From NCBI GenBank assembly GCA_022376925.1, contig JAIOJX010000025.1:184511801-184575800 (forward strand): a DNA stretch of 64,000 nt, in the 5' to 3' direction. The translations under genes and the position numbers were made by a program. Every line of letters starts with the position of its first letter. Positions within the stretch are counted from its first letter, which is position 1. Positions 22,464-31,787 of this stretch are shown in pieces. Below the pieces are notes generated by a model. It was not told the origin of the DNA. It made no database searches and saw only the letters and a list, made by a program, of their open reading frames with translations. Source of the stretch: Tragulus kanchil (Eukaryota; Chordata; Mammalia; Artiodactyla; Tragulidae).

Positions 22464-22672
22464 GGCTTCCCCAGTGGCTCAGCGGATAAAGAATCCGCCT
22501 GTAATCCAAGAGACAGAGGAGATGCGGGTTCGATCCCTGGGTCAGGAAGAGCCCCTGAGAAGGAAATGGCAACTCACTCCGGCATTCTCACCTGGAGAAT
22601 CCCATGGGCAGAGGAGCCTGGCGGGCTGCAGTCCGTGGGGTCACAAAGGGTCAGACATGCTGAGCGACCATG
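22464..22672 (+). mobile_element. Bov-tA SINE, copy A
   Basis: GGCTTCCCCAGTGGCTCAGC head, GGGTTCGATCCCTGGGTC, GAATCCCATGGGCAGAGG. Confidence 0.9.
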
Positions 22673-23252
22673 CAAGCGCAGTCCCCTCGCTCTGCTCCTT
22701 GGCCATAAACGCCCAGTTGTTCCTGTCATCACTCAGAGTTGAGCCGGTCTCTCCCCCGATTGCATATGGTTCTGAATGGTTCTTTCCATTTTAAGAAGAG
22801 TCAGAATCTTTCCTTCATGATCCCTCTGACTCGAAGGGTCCCCTATAACCCGTTCTTGGAAATACAGGCCCGGCCTCTGAGGAGAGACTCTGGGGCTGGC
22901 ACCCATCCTCATCAGGCCTCCTGGTGAGCTACTCCAGGCAGGGCCGCCCTGCTGGACACTGACACTGCAGGGGCGGGACAGCGCCCACCTGGCCTCATGC
23001 CCACCTCGCCTCCTCCGGGAAGGAGGCCAGTGAGCCCGAGACTGCGCCTGCTGCTTCTGAACAGGGAAGAGCTGTGGCCAGGCTGAGCCTTGAAACACAG
23101 AGTTGGAGCCCCAACTTACCTGTGACCAGGACTCTTCCTCTGCAGGGGCCCCATCGGGGTTAAAGGGGTGGGAACCCTCGGGCGGGGGGCATGGGGGCAC
23201 AGGGACCCAAGCCAGGAACCTCTCCGCGGCCCCTCAGGACTGGCCTCTCCCT
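22673..23252. other. Unassigned sequence (repeated at 23779-24359)
   Basis: No gene recognised. A 155-codon minus-strand ORF (22733-23200) has no recognisable domain. Confidence 0.4.
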
Positions 23253-23367
23253 AGTTCAATCCCTGGTCAGGAAGATCCCACCTGCCGAGGGTGGCTACTA
23301 AGCCCACGAGCCCCAGAGCCTATGATCCGCAAGAAGCCACTGCGAGGCGGCCGATGCACTGCGATCC
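23253..23367 (+). mobile_element. CHR-type SINE fragment, copy A (noisy)
   Basis: Headless element with several single-base losses relative to 24360-24532. Confidence 0.75.
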
Positions 23368-23569
23368 CTAGCAGTAACCATCTCGGGAAACTCCATTTTG
23401 ATGTTCCCTCCATGGAAGAATCGCCAGGTCATCTCTTGACTCTCGATACCTGACCAAGTTCCTCGTCCCCCACCTTTGCTGTGTGAGCCCTTGGCCTGCC
23501 TTTAGCAAGAATCCCCACAATACTCTCTGTCTCCTACTAGTAATTTTCCGTCCACCGGTCCCCTTACCA

Positions 23570-23778
23570 GGCTTCCCCAGTGGCTCAGCGGATAAAGAAT
23601 CCGCCTGTAATCCAAGAGACAGAGGAGATGCGGGTTCGATCCCTGGGTCAGGAAGAGCCCCTGAGAAGGAAATGGCAACTCACTCCGGCATTCTCACCTG
23701 GAGAATCCCATGGGCAGAGGAGCCTGGCGGGCTGCAGTCCGTGGGGTCACAAAGGGTCAGACATGCTGAGCGACCATG
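23570..23778 (+). mobile_element. Bov-tA SINE, copy B
   Basis: D6 copy of 22464-22672. Confidence 0.9.
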
Positions 23779-24359
23779 CAAGCGCAGTCCCCTCGCTCTG
23801 CTCCTTGGCCATAAACGCCCAGTTGTTCCTGTCATCACTCAGAGTTGAGCCGGTCTCTCCCCCGATTGCATATGGTTCTGAATGGTTCTTTCCATTTTAA
23901 GAAGAGTCAGAATCTTTCCTTCATGATCCCTCTGACTCGAAGGGTCCCCTATAACCCGTTCTTGGAAATACAGGCCCGGCCTCTGAGGAGAGACTCTGGG
24001 GCTGGCACCCATCCTCATCAGGCCTCCTGGTGAGCTACTCCAGGCAGGGCCGCCCTGCTGGACACTGACACTGCAGGGGCGGGACAGCGCCCACCTGGCC
24101 TCATGCCCACCTCGCCTCCTCCGGGAAGGAGGCCAGTGAGCCCGAGACTGCGCCTGCTGCTTCTGAACAGGGAAGAGCTGTGGCCAGGCTGAGCCTTGAA
24201 ACACAGAGTTGGAGCCCCAACTTACCTGTGACCAGGACTCTTCCTCTGCAGGGGCCCCATCGGGGTTAAAGGGGTGGGAACCCTCGGGCGGGGGGCATGG
24301 GGGCACAGGGACCCAAGCCAGGAACCTCTCCGCGGCCCCTCAGGACTGGCCCTCTCCCT

Positions 24360-24532
24360 AGTTCAATCCCTGGTCAGGGAAGATCCCACCTGCCGCAGGG
24401 TGGCTACTAAGCCCACGAGCCCCAGAGCCTATGATCCGCAAGAAGCCACTGCGAGGCGAAGCCGATGCACTGCGACTAGAGGAAAGCCTGGCTGCAGCCA
24501 GAAGACCCAGCGCAGCCAAAAGTAAATAAATG
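24360..24532 (+). mobile_element. CHR-type SINE fragment, copy B
   Basis: AGTTCAATCCCTGGTCAGGG to GCGCAGCCAAAAGTAAATAA; lacks the usual 40-bp head. Confidence 0.8.
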
Positions 24533-24797
24533 AAAACACAGCCACGTGGGAGAGAAGACGTTCCCCCAACGCAGACCCTCCCTCTCCCTCCCAGGCTTCT
24601 CCCCGTGTAAAAGCTGATGCAACTGAACTTCCAACTTATATGCAATTTCATTTCTTTTTGAGCTCAGTATTATCACTTGCATGCTCATGCCCTGGGGCTC
24701 ATTGAACACCCTGCACCATACAAGGGGTCCCGGGAACACGCTGGAGCACCTGGGGATGAGCCAGGGATTCGAAAAGTAGGGTGCATCAGCATCCCCC

Positions 24798-24889
24798 GGG
24801 GAATTCCCTGGCTGTCCAGTGGTTAAGACTCTGGGCTTCCAATGCAGGGCGTAGGGTTCAATCCTCGGTGGGCAATTAAGATCCTATAG
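24798..24889 (+). mobile_element. CHR-type SINE, short form
   Basis: GGGGAATTCCCTGGCTGTCC, GGGTTCAATCCTCGG, ending at an adjacent Bov-tA. Confidence 0.87.
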
Positions 24890-24894
24890 GCTCA

Positions 24895-25096
24895 CATGGT
24901 GCTCAGACACGTCCAATTCTTCTGGCCACCATGGACTGTAGCCCACCAGGCCCCTCTGTCCACAGAATTCTCCAGACAAGAATCCTGGAGTGGGATGCCA
25001 TTACCTTCTGCAGAGGATCTTCCCAACCCAGGGATCAAACCCAGGTCTCTGGCACGGCAGGCAGATTCTTTACCCTCTGAGCCGCCTGGGAAGCCC
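24895..25096 (-). mobile_element. Bov-tA SINE
   Basis: Antisense, abutting the CHR-type SINE on its left; ends GCCGCCTGGGAAGCCC. Confidence 0.87.
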
Positions 25097-25480
25097 TTCA
25101 ATAAGCCGGCCCTGCAGCTGGTGCTGAAGCCCAGGGAAGCTGGAGGCGCTCCAGGCCCAGAGCCTTGTGTGCAGCCCAGGGCCTAGCACTGTCGGAACTT
25201 CACAGAGCCTGCAGGCTGTCCAGCTACAACCTTCCGGAGCCTCACTTCCCAGGTGTCCTGCCAAGTGGACAGGCCACTGTGCTTAGTGTTGAATTTGTGG
25301 TCGCAGGGCTGGGTTATCAGCGCCCCCTCCTGCTGCTTTTCTGCTGCTGCACCGTGGTCCTGCTCGGCGAAGACCAGACTCACCCTCTGACCACCAGCCA
25401 GCAGGCCCCCACCCAGCCTCTCAAAGACCTGGGGCCTTGGGGCCCTGACCCCGGTGCCTGAGCAACAGGGAGAGTGTCTC
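25097..25480. other. Unassigned unique sequence
   Basis: Between SINEs and MIR. A 98-codon plus-strand frame is open but has no recognisable family. Could be residual S100P intron or flank, by position only. Confidence 0.35.
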
Positions 25481-25600
25481 TGCCCCCACGTTGCTCATCG
25501 GTAAGCTGGGGTGATGCATGATCCTTGCCAACTTAAGAGTAAAGCTAGCTTGGTGCTGGCACAAGATGGGTGTTCAATAAACATAATGCAAAGAATCGTA
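25480..25600 (+). repeat. MIR-like SINE 3' part
   Basis: GCTCATCGGTAAGCTGGGG and GGTGTTCAATAAACATAATG, typical of a MIR end. Confidence 0.5.
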
Positions 25601-25779
25601 AGAAAGTAAAATCCACAGAACTGGTGGCACACAAAGGATAGAGGACTGAGTGGGTGCATGTCCTTGGAATAATCATCATTAATCATTAATTAATATTAAT
25701 CATATCCATGCACATCATGCCATCCAAAGAAAACCCCCTTCAAAACACAAAATTAAAATGAACACCTCTTCCTACAGCG

Positions 25780-26316
25780 TTGTTGTTGCTTGTCATGTCT
25801 GGCTGTTTGCAACCCACAGACTGCAGTATTCCAGGCTTCTCTGTCCTTCATCATCTCCCAGAGCTTGCTCAGACTCATGTCCATTGACTCGATGATGCCA
25901 TCCAACCATCTCATCCTCTGTCGTCCCCTTCTCTTCCTGCCCTCCATCTTTCCCAGCATCAGGGTCTTTTCCAATGAGTCGGCTCTTTGCATCAGGTGGT
26001 CAAAGTATTGGAGCTTCAGCTTCAGTATTAGTCCTTCCAGTGAATATTCAGGGTTGATTTCCTTTTGCATGGACTGGTTTGATCTCCTTGCTGTCCAAGG
26101 GACTCTCAAGAGTCTTCTCCAGCACCACAGTTCAAAGACATCAATTCTTCATCGCTCAGCCTTCTTTATGGTCCAAATCTCTCATCCATACACGCCTACT
26201 GGAAAAACCATAGCTTTGACTATACGGATCTTTGTCAGCAAAGTGATGTCTCTGCTCTTGAATATGCAGTCTAGGTTGGTCATAGCTTTTCTTCCAAGAA
26301 GCAAGCGTCTTTTAAT
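25780..26316 (-). mobile_element. BovB LINE 3' portion (left of S100P remnant)
   Basis: Antisense BovB from its 3' end (GTTGTTGTTGCTTGTCATGTC) through GGTTTGATCTCCTTGCTGTCC to CATAGCTTTTCTTCCAAG. It stops where a second, collinear BovB block resumes at 26753, with about 43 bp of BovB present on both sides. Confidence 0.9.
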
Positions 26317-26522
26317 AACACAATTCAAGTTTGGTCTTTAAAAGGCCAGTAGAGGGATTCCTGTGCTGTCACAAATGTCAGGGCCCCTCGCAGCGTCTCA
26401 GAGTCTGAGTGTTCTTTCAGGGTTATGTCACCAAGTCCACGTGACAGTAAAGGCGGCCCAAGCTCAGCTGAGGCCAAGCCCTTCCCAGGCACGCCCACCA
26501 CTGACGCTGGGCCCATTGCCTC
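26317..26522 (+). other. Probable S100P intron remnant
   Basis: Non-repetitive sequence between BovB and the S100P exon remnant; intronic by position only. Confidence 0.4.
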
Positions 26523-26752
26523 TGGACCGGGAGGTGCAGGAATGCTGTGGACAACCTGCCCAAGGACCTGAACGCCGACGGAAACTCCGAGGTGGACTCT
26601 GGCCAGTTCGCAGCATTTGTGGCTGCATTCCCACGGCTGCTCCTAGGCACTTTGAGCAGGGATAGTCCGACGGACTCCTGCAGACCCAGATTCACGAATG
26701 GGACACCGGCAGGGTCAGGGAATGGACCCCTGGCTTCCAAAGCTCCTGCTGA
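26523..26752 (+). pseudogene. S100P: S100P second coding exon and 3' UTR remnant, copy A
   Basis: From 26523 one frame reads TGRCRNAVDNLPKDLNADG then NSEVDSGQFAAFVAA. It is collinear with the S100P segment SGKDKDAVDKLLKDLDANG and DAQVDFSEFIVFVAA (human, from memory). S100P is a dimeric EF-hand calcium sensor. The second EF loop is damaged: ligand positions 1, 5 and 12 are N, N and Q instead of D, D and E. After the AVAA-like helix the frame shifts, so the residual CTTTGAG (Tyr-Phe-Glu region) is out of frame, and no AG acceptor precedes the exon. Weak similarity to the human 3' UTR continues to about 26752, where antisense BovB begins. I could not find coding exon 1 upstream. Strand and position next to BLOC1S4 match human gene order. 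A diverged S100 relative is the alternative. Confidence 0.72.
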
Positions 26753-26985
26753 GGTTTGTCATAGCTTTTCTTCCAAGGGCCAAGCAGTTTTAATTTCATG
26801 GCTACAGTCACCATCCGCAGTGATTTTGGAACCCGAGAAAATAAAGTCCATCACGGTTTCCATTGTTTGTCCATATACTTGCCATGAAGTGATGGGACCA
26901 GATGCCATGATCGTAGCTTTTTGAATGTTGAATTTTAGGTCACCTTTTTCACTCTCCTCTTTCACCTTCATCAAGAGCCTCTTTA
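26753..26985 (-). mobile_element. BovB LINE reverse-transcriptase region, copy A part 1
   Basis: Antisense BovB; frame reads SDFIFSGSKITADGDCSHEI-like RT C-terminal text. Interrupted at 26986 by a SINE. Confidence 0.9.
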
Positions 26986-27301
26986 GGGCTTCCCTGGTGG
27001 TCCAGTGGGTAAAGGGCACCCCCCTGCAGTGCAGGGGGCGCCAGTTCGATTCCTGGCCTGGGAAGATCCCACGTGCCGCGGAGCTGCTAGACTGATGTGT
27101 CCAATTACCGAGCCGGAGCTCTGGGGCACATGCACCCAGAGCCAGCGCTCTGCGACGACAGGGGCCACCGCGATGGGAGGCCCACGGGAGCCAAAGAACA
27201 AAGATGGATGAAAATAGAGAAATGAAAGACCAATAGAAGTGGCCCACCTGTCCCCCTTCCTCCCCACCCCACCCCTCAAAAGATTAAAAAAAAAAAAAAA
27301 A
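26986..27301 (+). mobile_element. CHR-type SINE in BovB, copy A
   Basis: Full SINE with poly-A, flanked by target-site duplication AGCCTCTTTAG (26976-26986 and 27302-27312), so it inserted into an existing BovB. Confidence 0.92.
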
Positions 27302-27562
27302 AGCCTCTTTAGTTTCTCTTTGCTTTCTTCCACAAGGCTGGTGTCATCTGCAGATCTGAGGTTACTGATATTTCTCCCAGAAATCTTGACTCCAGCTTGT
27401 GCTTCATCCAGACCGGCATTTCGCATGATGTAACTTATTCTGCAGATAAGTTAAATAAGCAGAGTGACAATATACAGCCTTGACGTATTCCTTGCCCAGT
27501 TTGGAACCAGTCTGTTGTTCTATGTCCAATTCTAACTGTTGTTTCTTGTCTTGAATCCACGC
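27302..27562 (-). mobile_element. BovB LINE, copy A part 2
   Basis: Continues BovB on the far side of the SINE. Contains the RT active-site frame read as SADD where BovB RT normally has YADD. Cut at the D7 junction. Confidence 0.9.
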
Positions 27563-27601
27563 TGGGCCCAATTAGGCCACCTCCCCCCCTGGGGGCCCAC
27601 C

Positions 27602-27830
27602 GGACCGGGAGGTGCAGGAATGCTGTGACAACCTGCCCAAGGACCTGAACGCCGACGGAAACTCCGAGGTGGACTCTGGCCAGTTCGCAGCATTTGTGGC
27701 TGCATTCCCACGGCTGCTCCTAGGCACTTTGAGCAGGGATAGTCCGACGGACTCCTGCAGACCCAGATTCACGAATGGGACACCGGCAGGGTCAGGGAAT
27801 GGACCCCTGGCTTCCAAAGCTCCTGCTGAG
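27602..27830 (+). pseudogene. S100P: S100P exon remnant, copy B (within duplication)
   Basis: Repeat of the S100P remnant at 26523, offset about 1,078 bp. It begins only about 40 bp after the duplication junction. It lacks one G of the run at the AVD codons (GTGAC for GTGGAC), so the exon frame is broken there as well. That single-base deletion at the noisy copy edge looks like sequencing error, so copy A is the better witness. Confidence 0.6.
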
Positions 27831-28062
27831 GTTTGTCATAGCTTTTCTTCCAAGGGCCAAGCAGTTTTAATTTCATGGCTACAGTCACCATCCGCAGTGA
27901 TTTTGGAACCCGAGAAAATAAAGTCCATCACGGTTTCCATTGTTTGTCCATATACTTGCCATGAAGTGATGGGACCAGATGCCATGATCGTAGCTTTTTG
28001 AATGTTGAATTTTAGGTCACCTTTTTCACTCTCCTCTTTCACCTTCATCAAGAGCCTCTTTA
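27831..28062 (-). mobile_element. BovB LINE, copy B part 1
   Basis: D7 copy of 26753-26985. Confidence 0.88.
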
Positions 28063-28380
28063 GGGGCTTCCCCTGGTGGTCCAGTGGGTAAGGACACCAC
28101 CCTGCAGTGCAGGGGGCGCCAGTTCGATTCCTGGCCTGGGAAGATCCCACGTGCCGCGGAGCTGCTAGACTGATGTGTCCAATTACCGAGCCGGAGCTCT
28201 GGGGCACATGCACCCAGAGCCAGCGCTCTGCGACGACAGGGGCCACCGCGATGGGAGGCCCACGGGAGCCAAAGAACAAAGATGGATGAAAATAGAGAAA
28301 TGAAAGACCAATAGAAGTGGCCCACCTGTCCCCCTTCCTCCCCACCCCACCCCTCAAAAGATTAAAAAAAAAAAAAAAAA
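28063..28380 (+). mobile_element. CHR-type SINE in BovB, copy B
   Basis: D7 copy of 26986-27301 with small indels in the head (GGGGCTTCCCCTGG). Confidence 0.88.
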
Positions 28381-28935
28381 GCCTCTTTAGTTTCTCTTTG
28401 CTTTCTTCCACAAGGCTGGTGTCATCTGCAGATCTGAGGTTACTGATATTTCTCCCAGAAATCTTGACTCCAGCTTGTGCTTCATCCAGACCGGCATTTC
28501 GCATGATGTAACTTATTCTGCAGATAAGTTAAATAAGCAGAGTGACAATATACAGCCTTGACGTATTCCTTGCCCAGTTTGGAACCAGTCTGTTGTTCTA
28601 TGTCCAATTCTAACTGTTGTTTCTTGTCTTGAATCCAGGTTTTGTAAGAGGCAGGTAAGGTAGTCTGGTATTCCCATCTCTTGAAGAATTTTCCATAGTT
28701 TTTTTCTGATCCACACAGTCAAAGGTTTTAGTGTAGTCAATGATGCAGAAGTTTTTCTGGAATTCTCTTGTTCTTTATATGATCCAGTGGATGTTGGCAA
28801 CTTGATCTCTGGTTCCTCTGCCTTTTCTAAATCCAGCTTGTACATCTGGAAATTCTCAATTCACAGACTGGATTTTGAGCATGACCTTGCTAGCATGTGA
28901 AATGAGTGCATCCAGTAGTTTGTATAATCCTTTAT
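28381..28935 (-). mobile_element. BovB LINE reverse-transcriptase fragment, copy B part 2
   Basis: The longest coding relic of BovB here. A minus-strand frame at 28513-28845 reads RT text (PLTVWIRKKLWK, GIPDYLTCLLQNLDS, GIRQGCILSLCLFNLSAE), and the SADD site lies at its 5' side. RTE-clade reverse transcriptase, broken by stops and frameshifts and truncated at its 5' end. Confidence 0.92.
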
Positions 28936-29084
28936 CTCAAAATTAAGTAACTGTGCTTTGACCTCTAACTGTGGAACAGTTCTCAGAACTTTCTGGAAGA
29001 CTGTCTCCCAGGTTCTAATATAATCCTTGGGTTGGCTTGAAGAAAATTTCCCATTTCTCTCTCTCATTAACTGTTGATTAAGAA

Positions 29085-29745
29085 GTATTTTACAGTCGTA
29101 ACTCTCTTTTAACTCTGGCATGCCCTTGAGGCAGGAGGAAGATGGGTTCCCCTCCACCCCAGGGTAAAGTGATCGGAGACTCATTCCCTGTGGGCCAAAA
29201 TGCCAAGACAAGAATAGCATGAAGAAGGGGAGGCTGGGCCCTGCCCAGACCACGGAGCTCTCATTCCAGAAGTCGGGAGACCTCGTCAGCCACGCATGTG
29301 CAGAAAGTCTCCTTGGAGGTCAAACAGGAGTGATGCTAACTGATGCTGTACCCAGACACCCCTTCACCAGAATCCATCTTGGCTGAGATGTGTGTGCACA
29401 CATGGGAGGCTCCTGAGATAGACCAAATATGGACTCTGAACCAGGCAAATCAAAATGATTGGCCAAAGGAAACTTAGAAGAAATTCCCCATAAAAATAAT
29501 TCAAACCACCATGAGGACTCAACTTGGCGCCTCTCTGGCTCTCTCTCTCTCTGAGTCCACATCCACACATACTGTACTCTTTCTCATCCTCATAAATACT
29601 GTTTCACTACTTTCCATCTTTGTGTGAGTTCTTTTCTGCAAAGTCCAAATGCCAGGGCCCTTGTCACTGACCACCGGTCTGGTGGCTAGGATCTTTTGCC
29701 CTCGCCACTGCAACTGGCCCTCAATGCCCAGCAGAAAGCCCAAGA
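29085..29745 (+). mobile_element. Probable retroviral LTR, copy A
   Basis: LTR-like layout: CCCCATAAAAATAATTC (TATA-like), CTCTGGCTCTCTCTCTCTC, CTCATAAATACTG (poly-A-like), and CACCGGTCTGGTGGCTAGG near the end, wording I associate with ruminant ERV LTRs. Exact ends and target-site duplication not found; no internal genes. Confidence 0.5.
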
Positions 29746-29851
29746 CCCTGGATTTGATTTCTGCTATAAAGCCATTTTAAAATTTTGCTTCTTTATTTGA
29801 GCCGTCTAGAAAGGCTGAGAACCTTCAAAGTCATCAAGAGGATCAAAGTCT

Positions 29852-29973
29852 GGAACTTCCCTACAGTCCAGCGGTTAGGACTCTGCCCTTCCCATTTCAA
29901 GAGTCACGGGTTTGACCCCTGGTCAGGAAACTAAAATCCCACAAGTCTCACAGCCAAAAGAAAAAGAAAAAAT
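29852..29973 (+). mobile_element. CHR-type SINE, short form, copy A
   Basis: GGAACTTCCCTACAGTCCAG, GGTTTGACCCCTGGTC, A-rich tail; possible short target-site duplication ATCAARG. Confidence 0.85.
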
Positions 29974-30199
29974 CAAGGTGTAACCGACCTTCCTTTTGCT
30001 TCTCTGACTACTGTTTCATTTTAATATAAACAGCCAGAAGAAACTAGGGGCTGGAGTGGCGAGGCCCTCATGATTCCTGAACATGTTCTATATCTTAATC
30101 CAGATGGAGGTTACCTGGATGTATGGATATGTAAAAGTAGTCAACATGTACACTTACTAAGATGCTTTTTATTTCTGCCCTTTCCTTCTAGTTGATTAA

Positions 30200-30860
30200 G
30201 AAGTATTTTACAGTCGTAACTCTCTTTAACTCTGGCATGCCCTTGAGGCAGGAGGAAGATGGGTTCCCTCCACCCCAGGGTAAAGTGATCGGAGACTCAT
30301 TCCCTGTGGGCCAAAATGCCAAGACAAGAATAGCATGAAGAAGGGAGGCTGGGCCCTGCCCAGACCACGGAGCTCTCATTCCAGAAGTCGGGAGACCTCG
30401 TCAGCCACGCATGTGCAGAAAGTCTCCTTGGAGGTCAAACAGGAGTGATGCTAACTGATGCTGTACCCAGACACCCCTTCACCAGAATCCATCTTGGCTG
30501 AGATGTGTGTGCACACATGGGAGGCTCCTGAGATAGACCAAATATGGACTCTGAACCAGGCAAATCAAAATGATTGGCCAAAGGAAACTTAGAAGAAATT
30601 CCCCATAAAAATAATTCAAACCACCATGAGGACTCAACTTGGCGCCTCTCTGGCTCTCTCTCTCTCTGAGTCCACATCCACACATACTGTACTCTTTCTC
30701 ATCCTCATAAATACTGTTTCACTACTTTCCATCTTTGTGTGAGTTCTTTTCTGCAAAGTCCAAATGCCAGGGCCCTTGTCACTGACCACCGGTCTGGTGG
30801 CTAGGATCTTTTGCCCTCGCCACTGCAACTGGCCCTCAATGCCCAGCAGAAAGCCCAAGA
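30200..30860 (+). mobile_element. Probable retroviral LTR, copy B
   Basis: D8 copy of 29085-29745. Confidence 0.5.
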
Positions 30861-30966
30861 CCCTGGATTTGATTTCTGCTATAAAGCCATTTTAAAATTT
30901 TGCTTCTTTATTTGAGCCGTCTAGAAAGGCTGAGAACCTTCAAAGTCATCAAGAGGATCAAAGTCT

Positions 30967-31088
30967 GGAACTTCCCTACAGTCCAGCGGTTAGGACTCTG
31001 CCCTTCCCATTTCAAGAGTCACGGGTTTGACCCCTGGTCAGGAAACTAAAATCCCACAAGTCTCACAGCCAAAAGAAAAAGAAAAAAT
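30967..31088 (+). mobile_element. CHR-type SINE, short form, copy B
   Basis: D8 copy of 29852-29973. Confidence 0.85.
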
Positions 31089-31315
31089 CAAGGTGTAACC
31101 GACCTTCCTTTTGCTTCTCTGACTACTGTTTCATTTTAATATAAACAGCCAGAAGAAACTAGGGGCTGGAGTGGCGAGGCCCTCATGATTCCTGAACATG
31201 TTCTATATCTTAATCCAGATGGAGGTTACCTGGATGTATGGATATGTAAAAAGTAGTCAACATGTACACTTACTAAGATGTACAAACTTTATTGTATTTC
31301 TGTTACGCGTTCTTA

Positions 31316-31528
31316 GGTTTTCCAGGTGGTGCTTGCGGTAAAGAACCAGCCAGCTAACGCTGCAGAGGTAAGAGACGCAGGTTCGATCGCTGGATCTGGA
31401 AGATCCCCTGGAGAAGGGCATGGCAACCCACTCCAGTATTCGGGCCTGGAGAATTCCACAGACAGAGGAGCCTGGCGGGCTGCTGCCCACGGGGTGCACA
31501 GGGTCGGACACGACTGAACTCACTTAGC
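31316..31528 (+). mobile_element. Bov-tA SINE next to the BLOC1S4 promoter
   Basis: GGTTTTCCAGGTGGTGC head to GACACGACTGAACTCACTTAG. It ends about 30 bp before the CpG island. Its right half recurs, riddled with deletions, at 32526-32622. Confidence 0.88.
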
Positions 31529-31559
31529 TGGACGCCTACCCGTTTTTATTATCTCAAAA

Positions 31560-31787
31560 GGGTCCTGAGCGAGAGCACCTGCGCGCGATCACAATGCGCG
31601 TGCCAGAGCCCTCGGCGGCCGGAAGCGGAGATGTGTGCGCGTGCGCGTGGGATCGGAAACCCGAAGCAAACGTTGGTGCGCGTGCGCGTACGTGCTCGCG
31701 CAGATGCCGACGCAGCGCCGCGCGTGCGCCAGGGGCCTGCGCGCGCAAAGCCGGAAGCAGGGCTGGCTGTCGGGGCGGTCCTGGGCC
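31560..31787 (+). promoter_or_regulatory. BLOC1S4: BLOC1S4 CpG-island promoter, copy A
   Basis: Very CpG-dense segment directly upstream of the CDS, continuing into it. Two NRF-1-like TGCGCGTGCGCG boxes are at 31636-31647 and 31677-31688. Two ETS-type GCCGGAAG boxes are at 31618-31625 and 31750-31757. No TATA box is evident. ETS plus NRF-1 in a TATA-less CpG island is typical of housekeeping promoters, which fits a ubiquitous trafficking subunit. The transcription start is not determined. A Bov-tA SINE ends about 30 bp upstream of this segment. Confidence 0.7.

Larger units (their letters stand above)
22285..24475. repeat. Tandem duplication D6 (offset 1106)
   Basis: 22285-23367 is repeated at 23390-24475, with about 20 bp of garbled sequence between. 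Errors (lost single bases) cluster at the end of copy A (23240-23367), where copy B has the better SINE sequence. Confidence 0.93.
26520..28640. repeat. Tandem duplication D7 (offset about 1078)
   Basis: 26520-27562 is repeated at 27600-28640 and contains the S100P remnant, BovB and a SINE. The linker 27563-27603 resembles a noisy, C/G-expanded reading of 26514-26530. Copy B continues BovB past 28640; copy A does not. Confidence 0.93.
29074..31279. repeat. Tandem duplication D8 (offset 1115)
   Basis: 29074-30165 is repeated at 30189-31279, covering a probable LTR and a CHR-type SINE. Small homopolymer differences occur in the first 150 bp of copy B (lost T, C, G). About 25 bp of T/C-rich filler precede the junction. 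Confidence 0.93.

Noticed and set aside
25165..25461. 98-codon ORF with hydrophobic Leu/Cys run as a possible small secreted protein or S100P exon 1
   Set aside because: Does not resemble the S100 N-terminal EF-hand, and there is no conserved family or splice context.
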